Of a stretch of 9,613 nt of DNA, positions 1 to 7,915 are shown one piece after another (the stretch's first letter is position 1; every line of letters begins with the position of its first letter). The position numbers and the translations under genes are program-made. The notes under the pieces were generated by a model that worked only from the letters and a program-made list of their open reading frames with translations, made no database searches and was not told where the DNA came from. This stretch comes from an uncultured Rickettsiales bacterium (GTDB lineage: Bacteria > Pseudomonadota > Alphaproteobacteria > Rickettsiales > Midichloriaceae), in assembly GCA_937996615.1 (NCBI GenBank), contig CALKVD010000072.1:1-9613 (forward strand), given 5' to 3'.

Positions 1-51
1 AGATCTACACAGGCGAAGACACTCTTTCCCTACACGACGCTCTTCCGATCT
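1..51 (+). other. Illumina P5/TruSeq sequencing adapter (artefact)
   Basis: These bases are not genomic. They match the 3' part of the Illumina P5 adapter (AGATCTACAC at 1-10), an 8-base i5 index AGGCGAAG at 11-18 (as I recall, the dual-index set's D505), and the read-1 primer site ending in GCTCTTCCGATCT at 39-51. Genomic sequence starts at 52. The contig therefore ends here because an untrimmed read was assembled, and the gene interrupted at 52 is truncated by assembly, not by biology. Confidence 0.98.
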
Positions 52-864
52 TTTCGACTTGTTTGAATCTTGATTTGTTTTTTTGAATTGGCAATATTCG
101 TCTAGTATTTTGAGATGGTTAAGAATTTTAGTAATATGATATGATACTGTTGAGCTAAAATATAAAAACTTGTAGGGACTAAATTTGAGTTTAACAAATT
201 TAGGATTGTCAGTTGGTGTTATAGCGATAGATTTTTGCTTTTCGCAAATTTGTCGAAGATTGGCTACGCTATGTTGTAATAGCATAGTATAATATTGCAA
301 CAAATTGCGATTATGCGTTGGCTGTGATTTGAATTTCTTAACCCTTAAGACAGTTAATAAGATAGTGATGTTATAGATAATTATCCAGGTTAGTAGCTGT
401 AAATCTGAAAGAATAGCCATGTTGAATAATAGAGTGGCACACAACAAAGCAACAAAGCAAAATATATTGTATGCTATAAATTTTTTGTAGTGATCCGACA
501 AAAGTTGCAACCCGATCAGGACTGAGAATAAAAGCTGGGTTATAGAATAGAGATTGTATCCTAATTTCAAAATAATAAATTGAGGTATTGAGCTTAGAAA
601 TACTAGCCAAACAAAAAAATATAATAACTCAAGGTAGATAAAAGTAGAGCGATAGAATCCATATAACACAACATAGCACAGAGCAACCAAAATCAATGTT
701 GCTAAAAAATTTTGATATTCTGGAAAAATTGCAATATTTCTTAGTAGCAATAAAGGAGCAAGATGATTTGCTAAAACGAAAATCAAACTGAGGAATAATA
801 TCCGAGTTGTAATTTGAGGAAAAGGAATAAAAAATAGATTTTTACTATAAAAAGATATAAACAT
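52..864 (-). CDS. Multi-pass membrane protein, 3' end cut off by adapter (partial)
   Basis: From the ATG at 862-864 the minus strand stays open for 271 codons without a stop, down to the adapter junction at 52; the real C-terminus is missing. The first ~173 residues are strongly hydrophobic, with about six predicted membrane segments (roughly 20-41, 54-71, 75-99, 108-122, 129-150 and 156-173). A basic stretch (RVKKFKSQ) then leads into a polar, probably cytoplasmic region (174-271+) rich in Gln, Asn, His and Lys. A membrane domain followed by a soluble domain would fit a sensor or transporter-like protein, but I see no H-box, Walker or GGDEF motif and do not recognise the family. It lies 53 bp downstream of the YhdP-like gene on the same strand and has its own promoter candidate at 901-929. 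The ORF itself is clear; its function is unknown. Confidence 0.75.
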
Positions 865-900
865 TTGTTTTAGCTTGCTTTTTTCGGTACTTTATCCGTT

Positions 901-929
901 ATTATAGCTATAATAGTTTACTTTTGCAA
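901..929 (-). promoter_or_regulatory. Candidate sigma70-type promoter for the partial membrane gene
   Basis: Read on the minus strand there is TTGCAA (924-929; 4 of 6 to TTGACA), a 17-bp spacer and a perfect TATAAT (901-906). The ATG at 864 starts 36 bp beyond the -10. The -10 is half of a perfect 14-bp palindrome, ATTATAGCTATAAT (901-914), so the site could also bind a dimeric regulator. The -35 falls inside the last codons of the YhdP-like gene. In AT-rich DNA such matches can occur by chance. Confidence 0.4.
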
Positions 930-3900
930 TTCATAAGCTGGTTCATAGCTTTTAAATGCTTGACCAACAAACCAAGGCATAATCATTGAAAGTGGCTGGG
1001 AAGAAATTGCTTCTTTGCCTGCAGCATCGATTGTGAATTTAAAATTGTTTCTTTCAGTATTATTCATCATCTTATAGCCAAGTTTTGGCCAAAATTTACT
1101 GATCATCGAACCAATGGTATAAAATATATGTTTAGGCATAATGCTACCACTAAAATTAACCTGGCCATCCGATGTATTAACTAGGCCGGTACCAAGCCAA
1201 TTTAAGCTGGGGCCATCAGCTATACATTTATCAAAATAAATGATTCCATTTTGGTATAATAGATCACAAGAAGCATTGCTAATATAGAGCCCCCCGCCCT
1301 GGAGGACTTGAGCAGGGCTGCTGAAAATTGAGGTTAGCGATATGATTTTGATGATCGTACTAGCAAATGGTGAGTTATTGAAATTAATTTTATCAGCTAA
1401 AAAATATCCTAGAAATTTCTGCTGGTCAGAATCATACTGTCCTTTTGCTTCTATTCTACCATTCAGGAAATTTTTACTAAATCCTAGAAATTTACTGAGA
1501 TATTCAAGATTGTTTGAGACTAGGGCAAATTGTTCATTATCATGGAAAAAAGTGAAATAGCCTTTTTGGTTTTGAAACAAAGATTGAATTAATATTTGAT
1601 TGTTTTGTAGAGAGTTATAGGCAAAAGTGATAGATGAATCAGCTAGATTAATATTGTTGTGACCAATCACTTCTCTGACCTTTGCCACTATATTAATTCT
1701 ATTATCCAGTGTGTTGGGTTGTTTTTTGCTGAGCAATTTTGGCAATGAAGCAAACTCAAAATTTGATAAATCTATTCTATCACCGGTTAATTCGATGTCT
1801 ATATTTCCATATTTTTGAGCAAAAATTGCTTGAATATCATTATTAAAAAAGCTGCAGTTTTCAACTTCGACCAATACTTCATCATCTTTTAAATTAATTT
1901 CTGCATTACCCTTGATTTTAAATGAAGGAATTTTGAGCTGATATGACAGCACCTCAAAATTGTTGTCGTCTTTAACTAAGACGTTTAATTCAAGAATTCC
2001 AGGTTGGTTAATGGTTTTTGCAATATTCAGCAAAGGTATTTGAATTGTACTTTTAGTTAAATCAAAATTTGCAGTGACTTGAGTCTGTTGTTTATTTTGA
2101 GTGATGGTGATTTTAGCTACTGTATCCTTTTGCCAGAACTGTTTTAGTTTTGGAATTGGTACCCAAGTAGTGATTTCTTCTACGTTAGTATCGGTTTCCA
2201 GCATTATTGTATCGGGGTGTTTAGCGTTTAGGTTGTGGTTTATTTTAATCACCCGGAATGTTCTTGTGTTGGTGGTGATATTATTGCCACTGAGGTCTAG
2301 TGAATCTGAAGTCATCACAAGATCGACATTATTTGCTTTGATATTTTCGATGCCGTAGAAACCAAAATCGATTATTTCTAAATCTTTTATATGTCCGTTC
2401 GCTCTAATATCTATTGGTTTAGGGTTGCTAGATGATAGTGGAATAGCCAAATTAATCTTGCCTTCAAATAATCCTCTAAGATCCATATTTTTTAATGAAT
2501 CAAAATCTGGGTGTTGTTTTGGCTGATTAGACTTATGATCATCTTTCGTTTTGGGGTTTGATGGTTGATTAGCTTGTTGAGTGTTCGCTATGTGCCGCTC
2601 AATCATTTGCAGAATTTCAGCTACCCTTCCCGAACCATCGAACCCTAAATCGAGGGTTATATCAGGTGATTTAGTTGTTGGATAATTAATGATCGCGACT
2701 ACGTTTTTGCCAACAATTGGGGATTTGATTTCTTCTATTTCTTCTTGTTTAGTAGGATCAAAAATAGATTTTGGTGCACTGATTTTGACTGCATTTTCAC
2801 CAATGCTGATTGTAGCGTTTGGAATCTTTAAGCTAGGAATGTTCTGCATATAATCCAATTTAGCATTTTCTGCTTCGATATCCAAGCTGATACCAGTAAT
2901 TTTTTCTTTCCTAATGGTTAATTTTTTTACTAAAGCTTCTTTAAGATGTTGATCTACCCACAGTTTAGCTATTGGCGCAAGCGAGCTCCAATAGCGTCCT
3001 AGCTTTGAATATTCAATACTGTCGGGTTGTAGATTAAATAGAAAGGAATCATTACTCAAATTATATTTACCATCGAGGGTAAATAGGCAATTAATCTCGG
3101 GCAGAATAAAAGAACTTTGGTCAACGCTAAACTCCTGATTTTGGTAACGGATGTTAAGGTTGACGTTATTCAAGTCAAGTTCAGCAAAGGGCAATTGCAG
3201 TGATTTTGAATTTAATCGGGCTTCAAAATCTGCAACCTTTAGTTGTCTATTGAGAGTGAAGGAACCTTGGAGCTTTATAGACCCAATAATTTGATTTATT
3301 GCCTGATCAAGAGAAGTTGCCCTCAAATCTTTAGGCATAAACAAAGCTGCGTCCTGGATTTCGACTCTATCAACAACCACATCATCAAATTTAATACTAC
3401 CATCTGCTTTGAAGTTAAGCTTGGCATTTATTTCTAGAGGATGGTTGTTTATGTAGGTATATAATTTAAAAATGGCAATTTTTTGTTTTTTAAAAGTTGG
3501 TATAATGTTTGGAGCGATATGGAATTTGAGCTGCTTTGGTTTAATGCTAACGTTCTGAGATGTTGCTAAATCATTACCTGGGCCTAAGGGTATATTTAAT
3601 TCTAAACCATCAATAGATATATTTATGTCTTTTTTTGCAACTTCCCAGATTGTATCATGCAATTGTTGCAATAGGATCTTTGGTTCGGAAGGAGATTGAT
3701 TTAAGGTAAAAGTAAGGAGGTCATTATAGGAATTAGGATCAAATTTAGCAACATCAAGGGTTAAGATACTTTTGGGCGAAACAAATCCTGAAATATTAAG
3801 TAGTATATGTAAATCTGGTAAAGTGATCGGATTATTGCTAGTTTTCTCGTTATTTTTATTCTTATTAACTTTATAAGCCTTGATCCCATTTAAGTTTAGT

Positions 3901-4175
3901 GACAGCTGACTTCTAGTTTGGTCCCAACAGAGGTCAGATTGATCAACTTTGACTTCACAACCAAGGGTTTCACTGTACTGGTTGATTTTATTGGCCAGAT
4001 AATTTGCAGCCCAATCTGTATTAAATGGACCATTGATCTTGACAGTAGTAATTAATATCCCTAGAAATAGAAAGAGACAAAAATAGCTAACTAAAAGAGC
4101 AATAGCGATTAACTTTGCTGTTTTTGCTATTGTGATATAAAGTTTGCTGTTTTTGATGTTGGCTAGGTTGATCAT
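918..4175 (-). CDS. AsmA/YhdP-family (DUF3971-type) envelope protein
   Basis: A long protein of 1085 residues from the ATG at 4173-4175; a TTG two codons upstream would add only two residues and is less likely. The N-terminus has one membrane anchor (about 14-45), followed by an entirely periplasmic-type body of alternating beta-rich repeats. A Gln/Asn/Pro/Lys-rich linker sits around the middle (near 530-560). The C-terminal region (about 933-1085) carries the AsmA-like signature order: hydrophobic helix (STIIKIISLTSIFSS), then GGGLYI, DGPSLNWLGTGLV and a 'G.I.P' segment ending in PWFVG. Members of this family (E. coli YhdP is ~1266 aa) are inner-membrane-anchored proteins spanning the periplasm and are implicated in phospholipid transport to the outer membrane. 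That role is inferred from the family. The gene is divergent from ccmD/ccmE and is followed by the membrane gene ending at 52. No frameshift or internal stop is seen. Confidence 0.8.
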   Translation of the reverse strand: MINLANIKNSKLYITIAKTAKLIAIALLVSYFCLFLFLGILITTVKINGPFNTDWAANYLANKINQYSETLGCEVKVDQSDLCWDQTRSQLSLNLNGIKAYKVNKNKNNEKTSNNPITLPDLHILLNISGFVSPKSILTLDVAKFDPNSYNDLLTFTLNQSPSEPKILLQQLHDTIWEVAKKDINISIDGLELNIPLGPGNDLATSQNVSIKPKQLKFHIAPNIIPTFKKQKIAIFKLYTYINNHPLEINAKLNFKADGSIKFDDVVVDRVEIQDAALFMPKDLRATSLDQAINQIIGSIKLQGSFTLNRQLKVADFEARLNSKSLQLPFAELDLNNVNLNIRYQNQEFSVDQSSFILPEINCLFTLDGKYNLSNDSFLFNLQPDSIEYSKLGRYWSSLAPIAKLWVDQHLKEALVKKLTIRKEKITGISLDIEAENAKLDYMQNIPSLKIPNATISIGENAVKISAPKSIFDPTKQEEIEEIKSPIVGKNVVAIINYPTTKSPDITLDLGFDGSGRVAEILQMIERHIANTQQANQPSNPKTKDDHKSNQPKQHPDFDSLKNMDLRGLFEGKINLAIPLSSSNPKPIDIRANGHIKDLEIIDFGFYGIENIKANNVDLVMTSDSLDLSGNNITTNTRTFRVIKINHNLNAKHPDTIMLETDTNVEEITTWVPIPKLKQFWQKDTVAKITITQNKQQTQVTANFDLTKSTIQIPLLNIAKTINQPGILELNVLVKDDNNFEVLSYQLKIPSFKIKGNAEINLKDDEVLVEVENCSFFNNDIQAIFAQKYGNIDIELTGDRIDLSNFEFASLPKLLSKKQPNTLDNRINIVAKVREVIGHNNINLADSSITFAYNSLQNNQILIQSLFQNQKGYFTFFHDNEQFALVSNNLEYLSKFLGFSKNFLNGRIEAKGQYDSDQQKFLGYFLADKINFNNSPFASTIIKIISLTSIFSSPAQVLQGGGLYISNASCDLLYQNGIIYFDKCIADGPSLNWLGTGLVNTSDGQVNFSGSIMPKHIFYTIGSMISKFWPKLGYKMMNNTERNNFKFTIDAAGKEAISSQPLSMIMPWFVGQAFKSYEPAYELQK

Positions 4176-4224
4176 TGGCAATAAAATACAAAGTTTAGGC
4201 AGTTGGTTTTATGGTGATTGTTTA

Positions 4225-4255
4225 TTAAGATATTAAATTAAATTGAGTTTATAAT
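4225..4255 (+). promoter_or_regulatory. Candidate promoter for ccmD-ccmE
   Basis: A perfect TATAAT at 4250-4255 lies 24 bp before the ATG at 4280. A weak -35 candidate, TTAAGA (4225-4230, 4 of 6), stands 19 bp upstream of it. This is the intergenic gap shared with the divergent YhdP-like gene, so promoters for both directions must lie here unless transcription enters from further away. Support is sequence match only, in very AT-rich DNA. Confidence 0.35.
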
Positions 4256-4279
4256 AATCATAGGATTAAATAAAAAGTA

Positions 4280-4354
4280 ATGGAATATATTTTTTGGAGT
4301 TATGCTTTTTTTGCTTTGCTACAAGCTATTCTGATACTCATAACCAAGAAATAG
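4280..4354 (+). CDS. ccmD: Tiny CcmD-like heme exporter subunit
   Basis: A 24-codon ORF from ATG 4280 to TAG 4352, directly upstream of ccmE. It begins MEYIFWSYAFFALLQ, continues as one hydrophobic helix and ends in ITKK. CcmD proteins are single-span inner-membrane peptides with an aromatic Y..W..Y-type motif at the start of the helix (E. coli has YAFFVWLA) and a basic cytoplasmic tail. They release holo-CcmE from CcmABC. In ccmABCDEFGH operons ccmD sits immediately before ccmE, as here, with a 47-bp gap. At 24 residues it is shorter than usual (about 40-70), because the basic tail is nearly absent. An AGGA at 4262-4265 is too far upstream to be a good ribosome site. The call rests on helix, motif and position; a chance ORF remains possible. 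Confidence 0.5.
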   Translation: MEYIFWSYAFFALLQAILILITKK

Positions 4355-4401
4355 TATCCGTTGATGGATTATATCATAAATACTTGATAGTACACCAATT
4401 T

Positions 4402-4833
4402 ATGTTGCTAAATAATCGAAAAAAACGTTTGTTGTCGTTAACTATATTGCTAATTATGGTTTCTAGCTTAGTGGCTTTATGTTTCAAAAAGTTTAGCGAA
4501 AATATAACTTTTTTTGTTACTCCCTATCAGATTTATCAAAGGCCTGAACAATACTATAATAGTAACGTTAGGATTGGAGGAATGGTGGTTGGCAATATTA
4601 TCTATCAAGATCATGGTGAGTTTTTTGAATTTCAACTCCAAGAAGTAAAAGCCGATAAAGTTTACAATATTATAGTAAAATATAAAGGGATATTGCCGTC
4701 TTTGCTCCAACCTGGCCAAATGGCGGTTGTCAAGGGAAAATTGCGCTTCAGTACAGCAGAAAACGAAGATGTTGTGATTGAAGCGAGCGAGGTCTTAGCC
4801 AAACATGACGAAAATTATCGTGTACCATCATAG
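4402..4833 (+). CDS. ccmE: Cytochrome c-type biogenesis heme chaperone CcmE
   Basis: CcmE is a membrane-anchored periplasmic chaperone that binds heme covalently after CcmABCD loading and hands it to the CcmF/H lyase for attachment to apocytochrome c. The protein is 143 residues from ATG 4402: basic N-terminus (NNRKKR), one membrane segment (about 10-28), then an OB-fold beta domain (FFVTPYQI, VRIGGMVVGN, VKYKGILPSLLQPGQ, VVKGKL). It closes with the heme-binding motif KHDENY, in which His135 is the covalent heme ligand and Tyr139 the axial ligand of the family. The reading frame is open upstream to a TTG at 4294, but those extra 36 residues do not resemble CcmE and overlap ccmD, so the ATG is preferred. 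No ccmF or ccmH follows; the next gene is convergent. Dispersed ccm genes are typical of Rickettsiales. Confidence 0.93.
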   Translation: MLLNNRKKRLLSLTILLIMVSSLVALCFKKFSENITFFVTPYQIYQRPEQYYNSNVRIGGMVVGNIIYQDHGEFFEFQLQEVKADKVYNIIVKYKGILPSLLQPGQMAVVKGKLRFSTAENEDVVIEASEVLAKHDENYRVPS

Positions 4834-4867
4834 TATGATATGATCAGGCAATAATAGTGCAATAGCA

Positions 4868-4897
4868 GGCTAGAATTGCGATTTCACCATTCTAGCC
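4868..4897. terminator. Hairpin between convergent ccmE and hypothetical gene, possible bidirectional terminator
   Basis: Perfect 9-bp inverted repeat GGCTAGAAT (4868-4876) and ATTCTAGCC (4889-4897) with a 12-base loop, 34 bp after the ccmE stop and overlapping the stop codon of the convergent gene (4892-4894). Position and symmetry fit a shared terminator. Neither side has a clear run of T residues, so intrinsic termination is not certain. Confidence 0.55.
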
Positions 4898-5335
4898 AAA
4901 TCTCATCAGTGCTTTGGTGATTACGTTGGCAAAATTATTGCTTAGCTGACCGATTGTAGAGTTAAAACTGTTTTGTAAATGGTGGCCGAAGGATAATTGT
5001 GCATTGCTATTTAAAGAAGAGGTGCTATTTGCTCCTGCAAGATAATTTGAGATTAACGAGCTGTTTTGTCCACTTTTACCAAAGAAAGGTGAGTTTTGCA
5101 ACATTGATTCTTGGATATGTTTAAGTGTTTTTACAGTTTCTTTTCGGATTTCTGAATGTATTTGATCGATAGCGGCTTTTCTCATTTCTGCTATTTTTAG
5201 CTTGATTTCATTTTCGATAAATTGATATATATAGTTTTTAGAATCTGGGTTGGCTTCGACTGAGCTAGCACTCTTGTGTTTATTATAGGTTAAGCTTGCA
5301 TTATTTTTGATTTTTATAAATGATTTAGTAGACAT
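4892..5335 (-). CDS. Hypothetical protein, helical segment plus Ser/Asn-rich tail
   Basis: 147 residues from the ATG at 5333-5335 to TAG at 4892-4894; family not recognised. Residues 1-33 are basic and polar with no signal peptide or membrane segment. Residues about 35-80 form a charged, probably continuous amphipathic helix (IENEIKLKIAEMRKAAIDQ onward) that could form a coiled coil. The rest (81-147) is rich in Ser, Asn, Gln and Gly and ends in a short hydrophobic-basic stretch (ANVITKALMRFG). It is probably a soluble cytoplasmic or secreted protein. It stands alone: convergent with ccmE and divergent from lepA. The length, clean ATG and the hairpin at its end argue for a real gene, but no function can be assigned. 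Confidence 0.65.
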   Translation of the reverse strand: MSTKSFIKIKNNASLTYNKHKSASSVEANPDSKNYIYQFIENEIKLKIAEMRKAAIDQIHSEIRKETVKTLKHIQESMLQNSPFFGKSGQNSSLISNYLAGANSTSSLNSNAQLSFGHHLQNSFNSTIGQLSNNFANVITKALMRFG

Positions 5336-5380
5336 ATAAAATATTTATTGATTTTTTAAGGTTAAATTGTGAAAAATAGT

Positions 5381-5417
5381 TTGCCCAATTTTGCTGCTTG
5401 TTGGCTTAATTAGGCAA
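5381..5417. repeat. Imperfect hairpin in the divergent intergenic region
   Basis: TTGCCCAATT (5381-5390) pairs with AATTAGGCAA (5408-5417) in 9 of 10 positions, with a 17-base loop. It lies 45 bp upstream of the minus-strand hypothetical gene and well upstream of lepA. It could be an operator or a structured leader; there is no T-run after it. Confidence 0.4.
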
Positions 5418-5452
5418 CTTGGGGGTGATGTTATATAAAGATGATTTGGTCC

Positions 5453-5508
5453 GGAAGTACTTAAACTAAAAAAATTAATTTTTTTTTAAATTTGCTTTAG
5501 GTACTTCC
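5453..5508. repeat. 56-bp palindromic element upstream of lepA
   Basis: A perfect 8-bp inverted repeat GGAAGTAC (5453-5460) and GTACTTCC (5501-5508) bounds an A/T-rich centre. The pairing continues inward with interruptions (TAAA and AAA blocks on the left against TTTA and TTT on the right). It is separate from the hairpin at 5381-5417 and lies just upstream of the candidate lepA promoter. It may be a regulatory palindrome or a small repeat element; which of these cannot be told from one copy. Confidence 0.5.
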
Positions 5509-5521
5509 CAAAGGTTATAGA

Positions 5522-5550
5522 TCGACATAAAGTGTTTAATATGATAAAAG
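5522..5550 (+). promoter_or_regulatory. Candidate lepA promoter
   Basis: TCGACA (5522-5527; 5 of 6 to TTGACA), a 17-bp spacer, then TAAAAG (5545-5550; 4 of 6 to TATAAT), ending 34 bp before the GTG start of lepA. The spacing is ideal but the -10 is weak. Confidence 0.35.
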
Positions 5551-5584
5551 TCATATATTACTAACAAAAAATAAGCAGCAACTT

Positions 5585-7408
5585 GTGAGTCAAAATAAAA
5601 ACGACATATCGCTAATTCGTAATTTTTCGATTATAGCTCATATTGACCACGGTAAGTCAACATTGGCTGATCGTTTGATTGAATATTGTGGTGGCTTAGA
5701 AAAAAGAGAAATGACAACCCAGGTTCTTGACTCGATGGAAATCGAAAAGGAACGGGGGATAACAATCAAGGCGCAAACTGTTAATCTTAAATATAAAGCA
5801 AAAAACGGCCAGACATATGACCTTAATCTGATCGATACTCCGGGACATGTTGATTTTGGCTATGAAGTTAGTCGTTCGCTTGCTGCTTGCGAAGGTTCGA
5901 TTCTGGTTGTTGACGCGACCCAAGGCGTTGAAGCTCAAACTCTGGCTAATGTTTATAAAGCTATTGATAATAATCACGAAATATTTGTAGTTCTAAATAA
6001 AATTGATTTGCCATCGGCGGAACCAGAAAGAGTTAAACAACAGATCGAGCAGGTTATCGGGCTAGACACAACTAATGCGATTAATATATCAGCCAAGACT
6101 GGTGCAGGAATTGCTGAGGTTTTAGAAGCCGTGACTCAATTGCTTCCGTCTCCTGCCGGGAAGATAGACTCGCCATTAAAGGCGATGTTGGTTGATAGCT
6201 GGTATGATAAATACATGGGGGTTGTGGCATTGGTTAGGATTATTGACGGCAAAATCCAAAAGGGAACGAGTATTAAAATGATGGCAACCAACGCGATTTA
6301 TAATGTTGAAGACGTTGGAATTTTTACTCCTAAAAAATTATCGGTAGGTGAACTAACCTCAGGCCAAGTTGGCTATATCACAGCGTCCATTAGGCAAGTT
6401 GGTGATTGTAGGGTCGGCGACACCATAACCTCAAACTTAAACCCTTGTAGCGAAGCGTTGCCTGGATTTAAACCAGCTCAATCCGTTGTTTTTTGTGGGC
6501 TATATCCGACCGATGCTGGTGAATTTTCAATCCTCAAAGAAAGTCTAGCAAAACTTCATTTGAATGATGCTAGTTTTGATTATGAAGTCGAAAGCTCTAG
6601 CGCTTTAGGTTTTGGTTTTCGTTGTGGCTTTCTTGGACTGTTGCATCTCGAAATTGTTCAAGAAAGATTGGAACGGGAATTTAACCTTAATTTGGTTACA
6701 ACAGCGCCTAGCGTTATATATAGGATCCACCTGCGTTCGAACGAAATGCTTGAGATCCATAACCCGGGGGATATGCCAAATCCAACCAAAATAGATTTTA
6801 TGGAAGAGCCTTGGGTTAGGGCAACGATCATTGTTCCTGATGAATATATTGGCGCTGTTTTGAGTTTATGTACCGAAAAACGGGGAGAGCAAATCGAACT
6901 GAGCTATAGTGACAATAGAGTTATGGCGGTATATCGATTGCCTTTAAACGAAATTGTCTATGACTTTTATGATAGGCTAAAATCATGTTCCAAGGGATAT
7001 GCTAGTTTCGACTGGATAATGGATAGCTATCGCAAAAGCAATCTCGTCAAATTAAGTATTTTGATTAATGCTGAACCTGTTGATGCTTTGTCGACAATTA
7101 CCCATAGCAGCCGAGCTGAAAGCAAGGGCCGCGAGATGTGTCTGCGTCTGAAGGACCTGATCCCGCGACATATGTTTATGATCCCAATTCAAGCGGCAAT
7201 CGGCGGGAAGATTATCGCTCGCGAAACTATTAGCGCAATGCGTAAAGACGTTACCGCAAAATGCTATGGGGGTGATGTGACTCGAAAACGAAAATTGCTC
7301 GAAAAGCAGAAGGAGGGTAAAAAACGCATGCGTTCGGTTGGAAGTGTTAATATACCGCAAACTGCTTTTATTGCGGTGTTGCGATCTGATAACGATGGTA
7401 AAAAATGA
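5585..7408 (+). CDS. lepA: Elongation factor 4 (LepA), back-translocating ribosomal GTPase
   Basis: 607 residues, matching the usual ~600 for LepA/EF4, a translational GTPase that acts on stalled or mistranslocated ribosomes. All GTPase motifs are intact: G1 AHIDHGKS (18-25), G2 RGITI (57-61), G3 DTPGH (84-88), G4 NKID (138-141) and G5 SAK (169-171). The EF-G-like domains follow, including the family block SSSALGFGFRCGFLGLLH in the middle. The LepA-specific C-terminal domain carries AKCYGGDVTRKRKLLEKQKE and GKKRMR. The start is GTG at 5585: an in-frame stop lies at 5537-5539, no ATG intervenes, and the next Met is residue 43, inside the GTPase domain. The ribosome site is weak. No gene follows on the same strand; decayed IS sequence begins soon after the stop. 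Confidence 0.98.
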   Translation: MSQNKNDISLIRNFSIIAHIDHGKSTLADRLIEYCGGLEKREMTTQVLDSMEIEKERGITIKAQTVNLKYKAKNGQTYDLNLIDTPGHVDFGYEVSRSLAACEGSILVVDATQGVEAQTLANVYKAIDNNHEIFVVLNKIDLPSAEPERVKQQIEQVIGLDTTNAINISAKTGAGIAEVLEAVTQLLPSPAGKIDSPLKAMLVDSWYDKYMGVVALVRIIDGKIQKGTSIKMMATNAIYNVEDVGIFTPKKLSVGELTSGQVGYITASIRQVGDCRVGDTITSNLNPCSEALPGFKPAQSVVFCGLYPTDAGEFSILKESLAKLHLNDASFDYEVESSSALGFGFRCGFLGLLHLEIVQERLEREFNLNLVTTAPSVIYRIHLRSNEMLEIHNPGDMPNPTKIDFMEEPWVRATIIVPDEYIGAVLSLCTEKRGEQIELSYSDNRVMAVYRLPLNEIVYDFYDRLKSCSKGYASFDWIMDSYRKSNLVKLSILINAEPVDALSTITHSSRAESKGREMCLRLKDLIPRHMFMIPIQAAIGGKIIARETISAMRKDVTAKCYGGDVTRKRKLLEKQKEGKKRMRSVGSVNIPQTAFIAVLRSDNDGKK

Positions 7409-7559
7409 GTTGGATTGAATGATATAGAAAATATGCCATAGCAACTAGAATTTGTAGAGCACAATGATGCTGGTCGCGGAAAAATTGATGCAAAGCCCAG
7501 GGCGTGTTAAAACTATTATTACGGATAGAGCGGATATGGATATGTTACGCTGATTTTAT

Positions 7560-7915
7560 CAAACATTGAATGAGAATCAATATAACATGATTAACTTTAC
7601 CTTCTCTCCTTTTGTCACCTGGGAAGGTAAAAGTATCGAATTTGCACCTCATTAACGCGGTGTTGTGAGGGTGCCAATAGTGGGGTTTGCCTTGAGAATT
7701 TTGCAATTGACACACGATTTATACCAGTAGGCTGAGCAGGGGTTTTAAAGCGATTATTTGTTGGTCTGAAACAAGGAAAAATTGATTAAAAATTTCCGGT
7801 AACATGCCTTGGCTTAGACAGCGCTAGCATCAAAGTGAACTGGGTGCTGCCAGCAGCTTTAAAAAAGACCACAATCCATTGGCAACTCACGGGGTTGATT
7901 CAGCACAAAAGTTCA
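7560..7915 (+). pseudogene. Decayed, truncated IS5-family transposase
   Basis: Pieces of an IS5-family DDE transposase can be read across shifting frames with several stops. They are an N-terminal-like LNENQYNMI near 7566, then AGVLKRLFVGLKQGKI near 7730-7785, then DSASIKV (7817-7837), which corresponds to the first catalytic Asp block (DSTSIKVH-type). After a frame change comes PQSIGNSRG, a stop, and FSTKVHI (7869-7919), matching the family's QSIGKSRGG.xTKIH block. The second Asp and the Glu regions are missing: coding similarity stops where the inverted repeat at 7916 begins. Upstream, 7464-7550 has a 29-codon open piece (SPGRVKTIITDRADMDMLR) that may be further transposase debris. No terminal repeats or target duplication were identified with confidence. 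Confidence 0.75.

Noticed and set aside
52..330. Histidine kinase domain in the partial membrane protein
   Set aside because: The polar region has a VSYHITKIL stretch but no proper H-box or ATP-binding motifs before the truncation.
371..610. 79-codon minus-strand ORF inside 52-864
   Set aside because: It is a different frame of the long open membrane-protein frame, which is continuous for 271 codons.
4294..4401. N-terminal extension of ccmE from the TTG at 4294
   Set aside because: The extra 36 residues overlap the CcmD-like ORF, do not resemble CcmE, and would put a polar stretch before the normal basic-plus-helix N-terminus.
7052..7464. Minus-strand ORFs antisense to the 3' end of lepA
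   Set aside because: They are frame shadows of the conserved lepA coding sequence with no recognisable domains.
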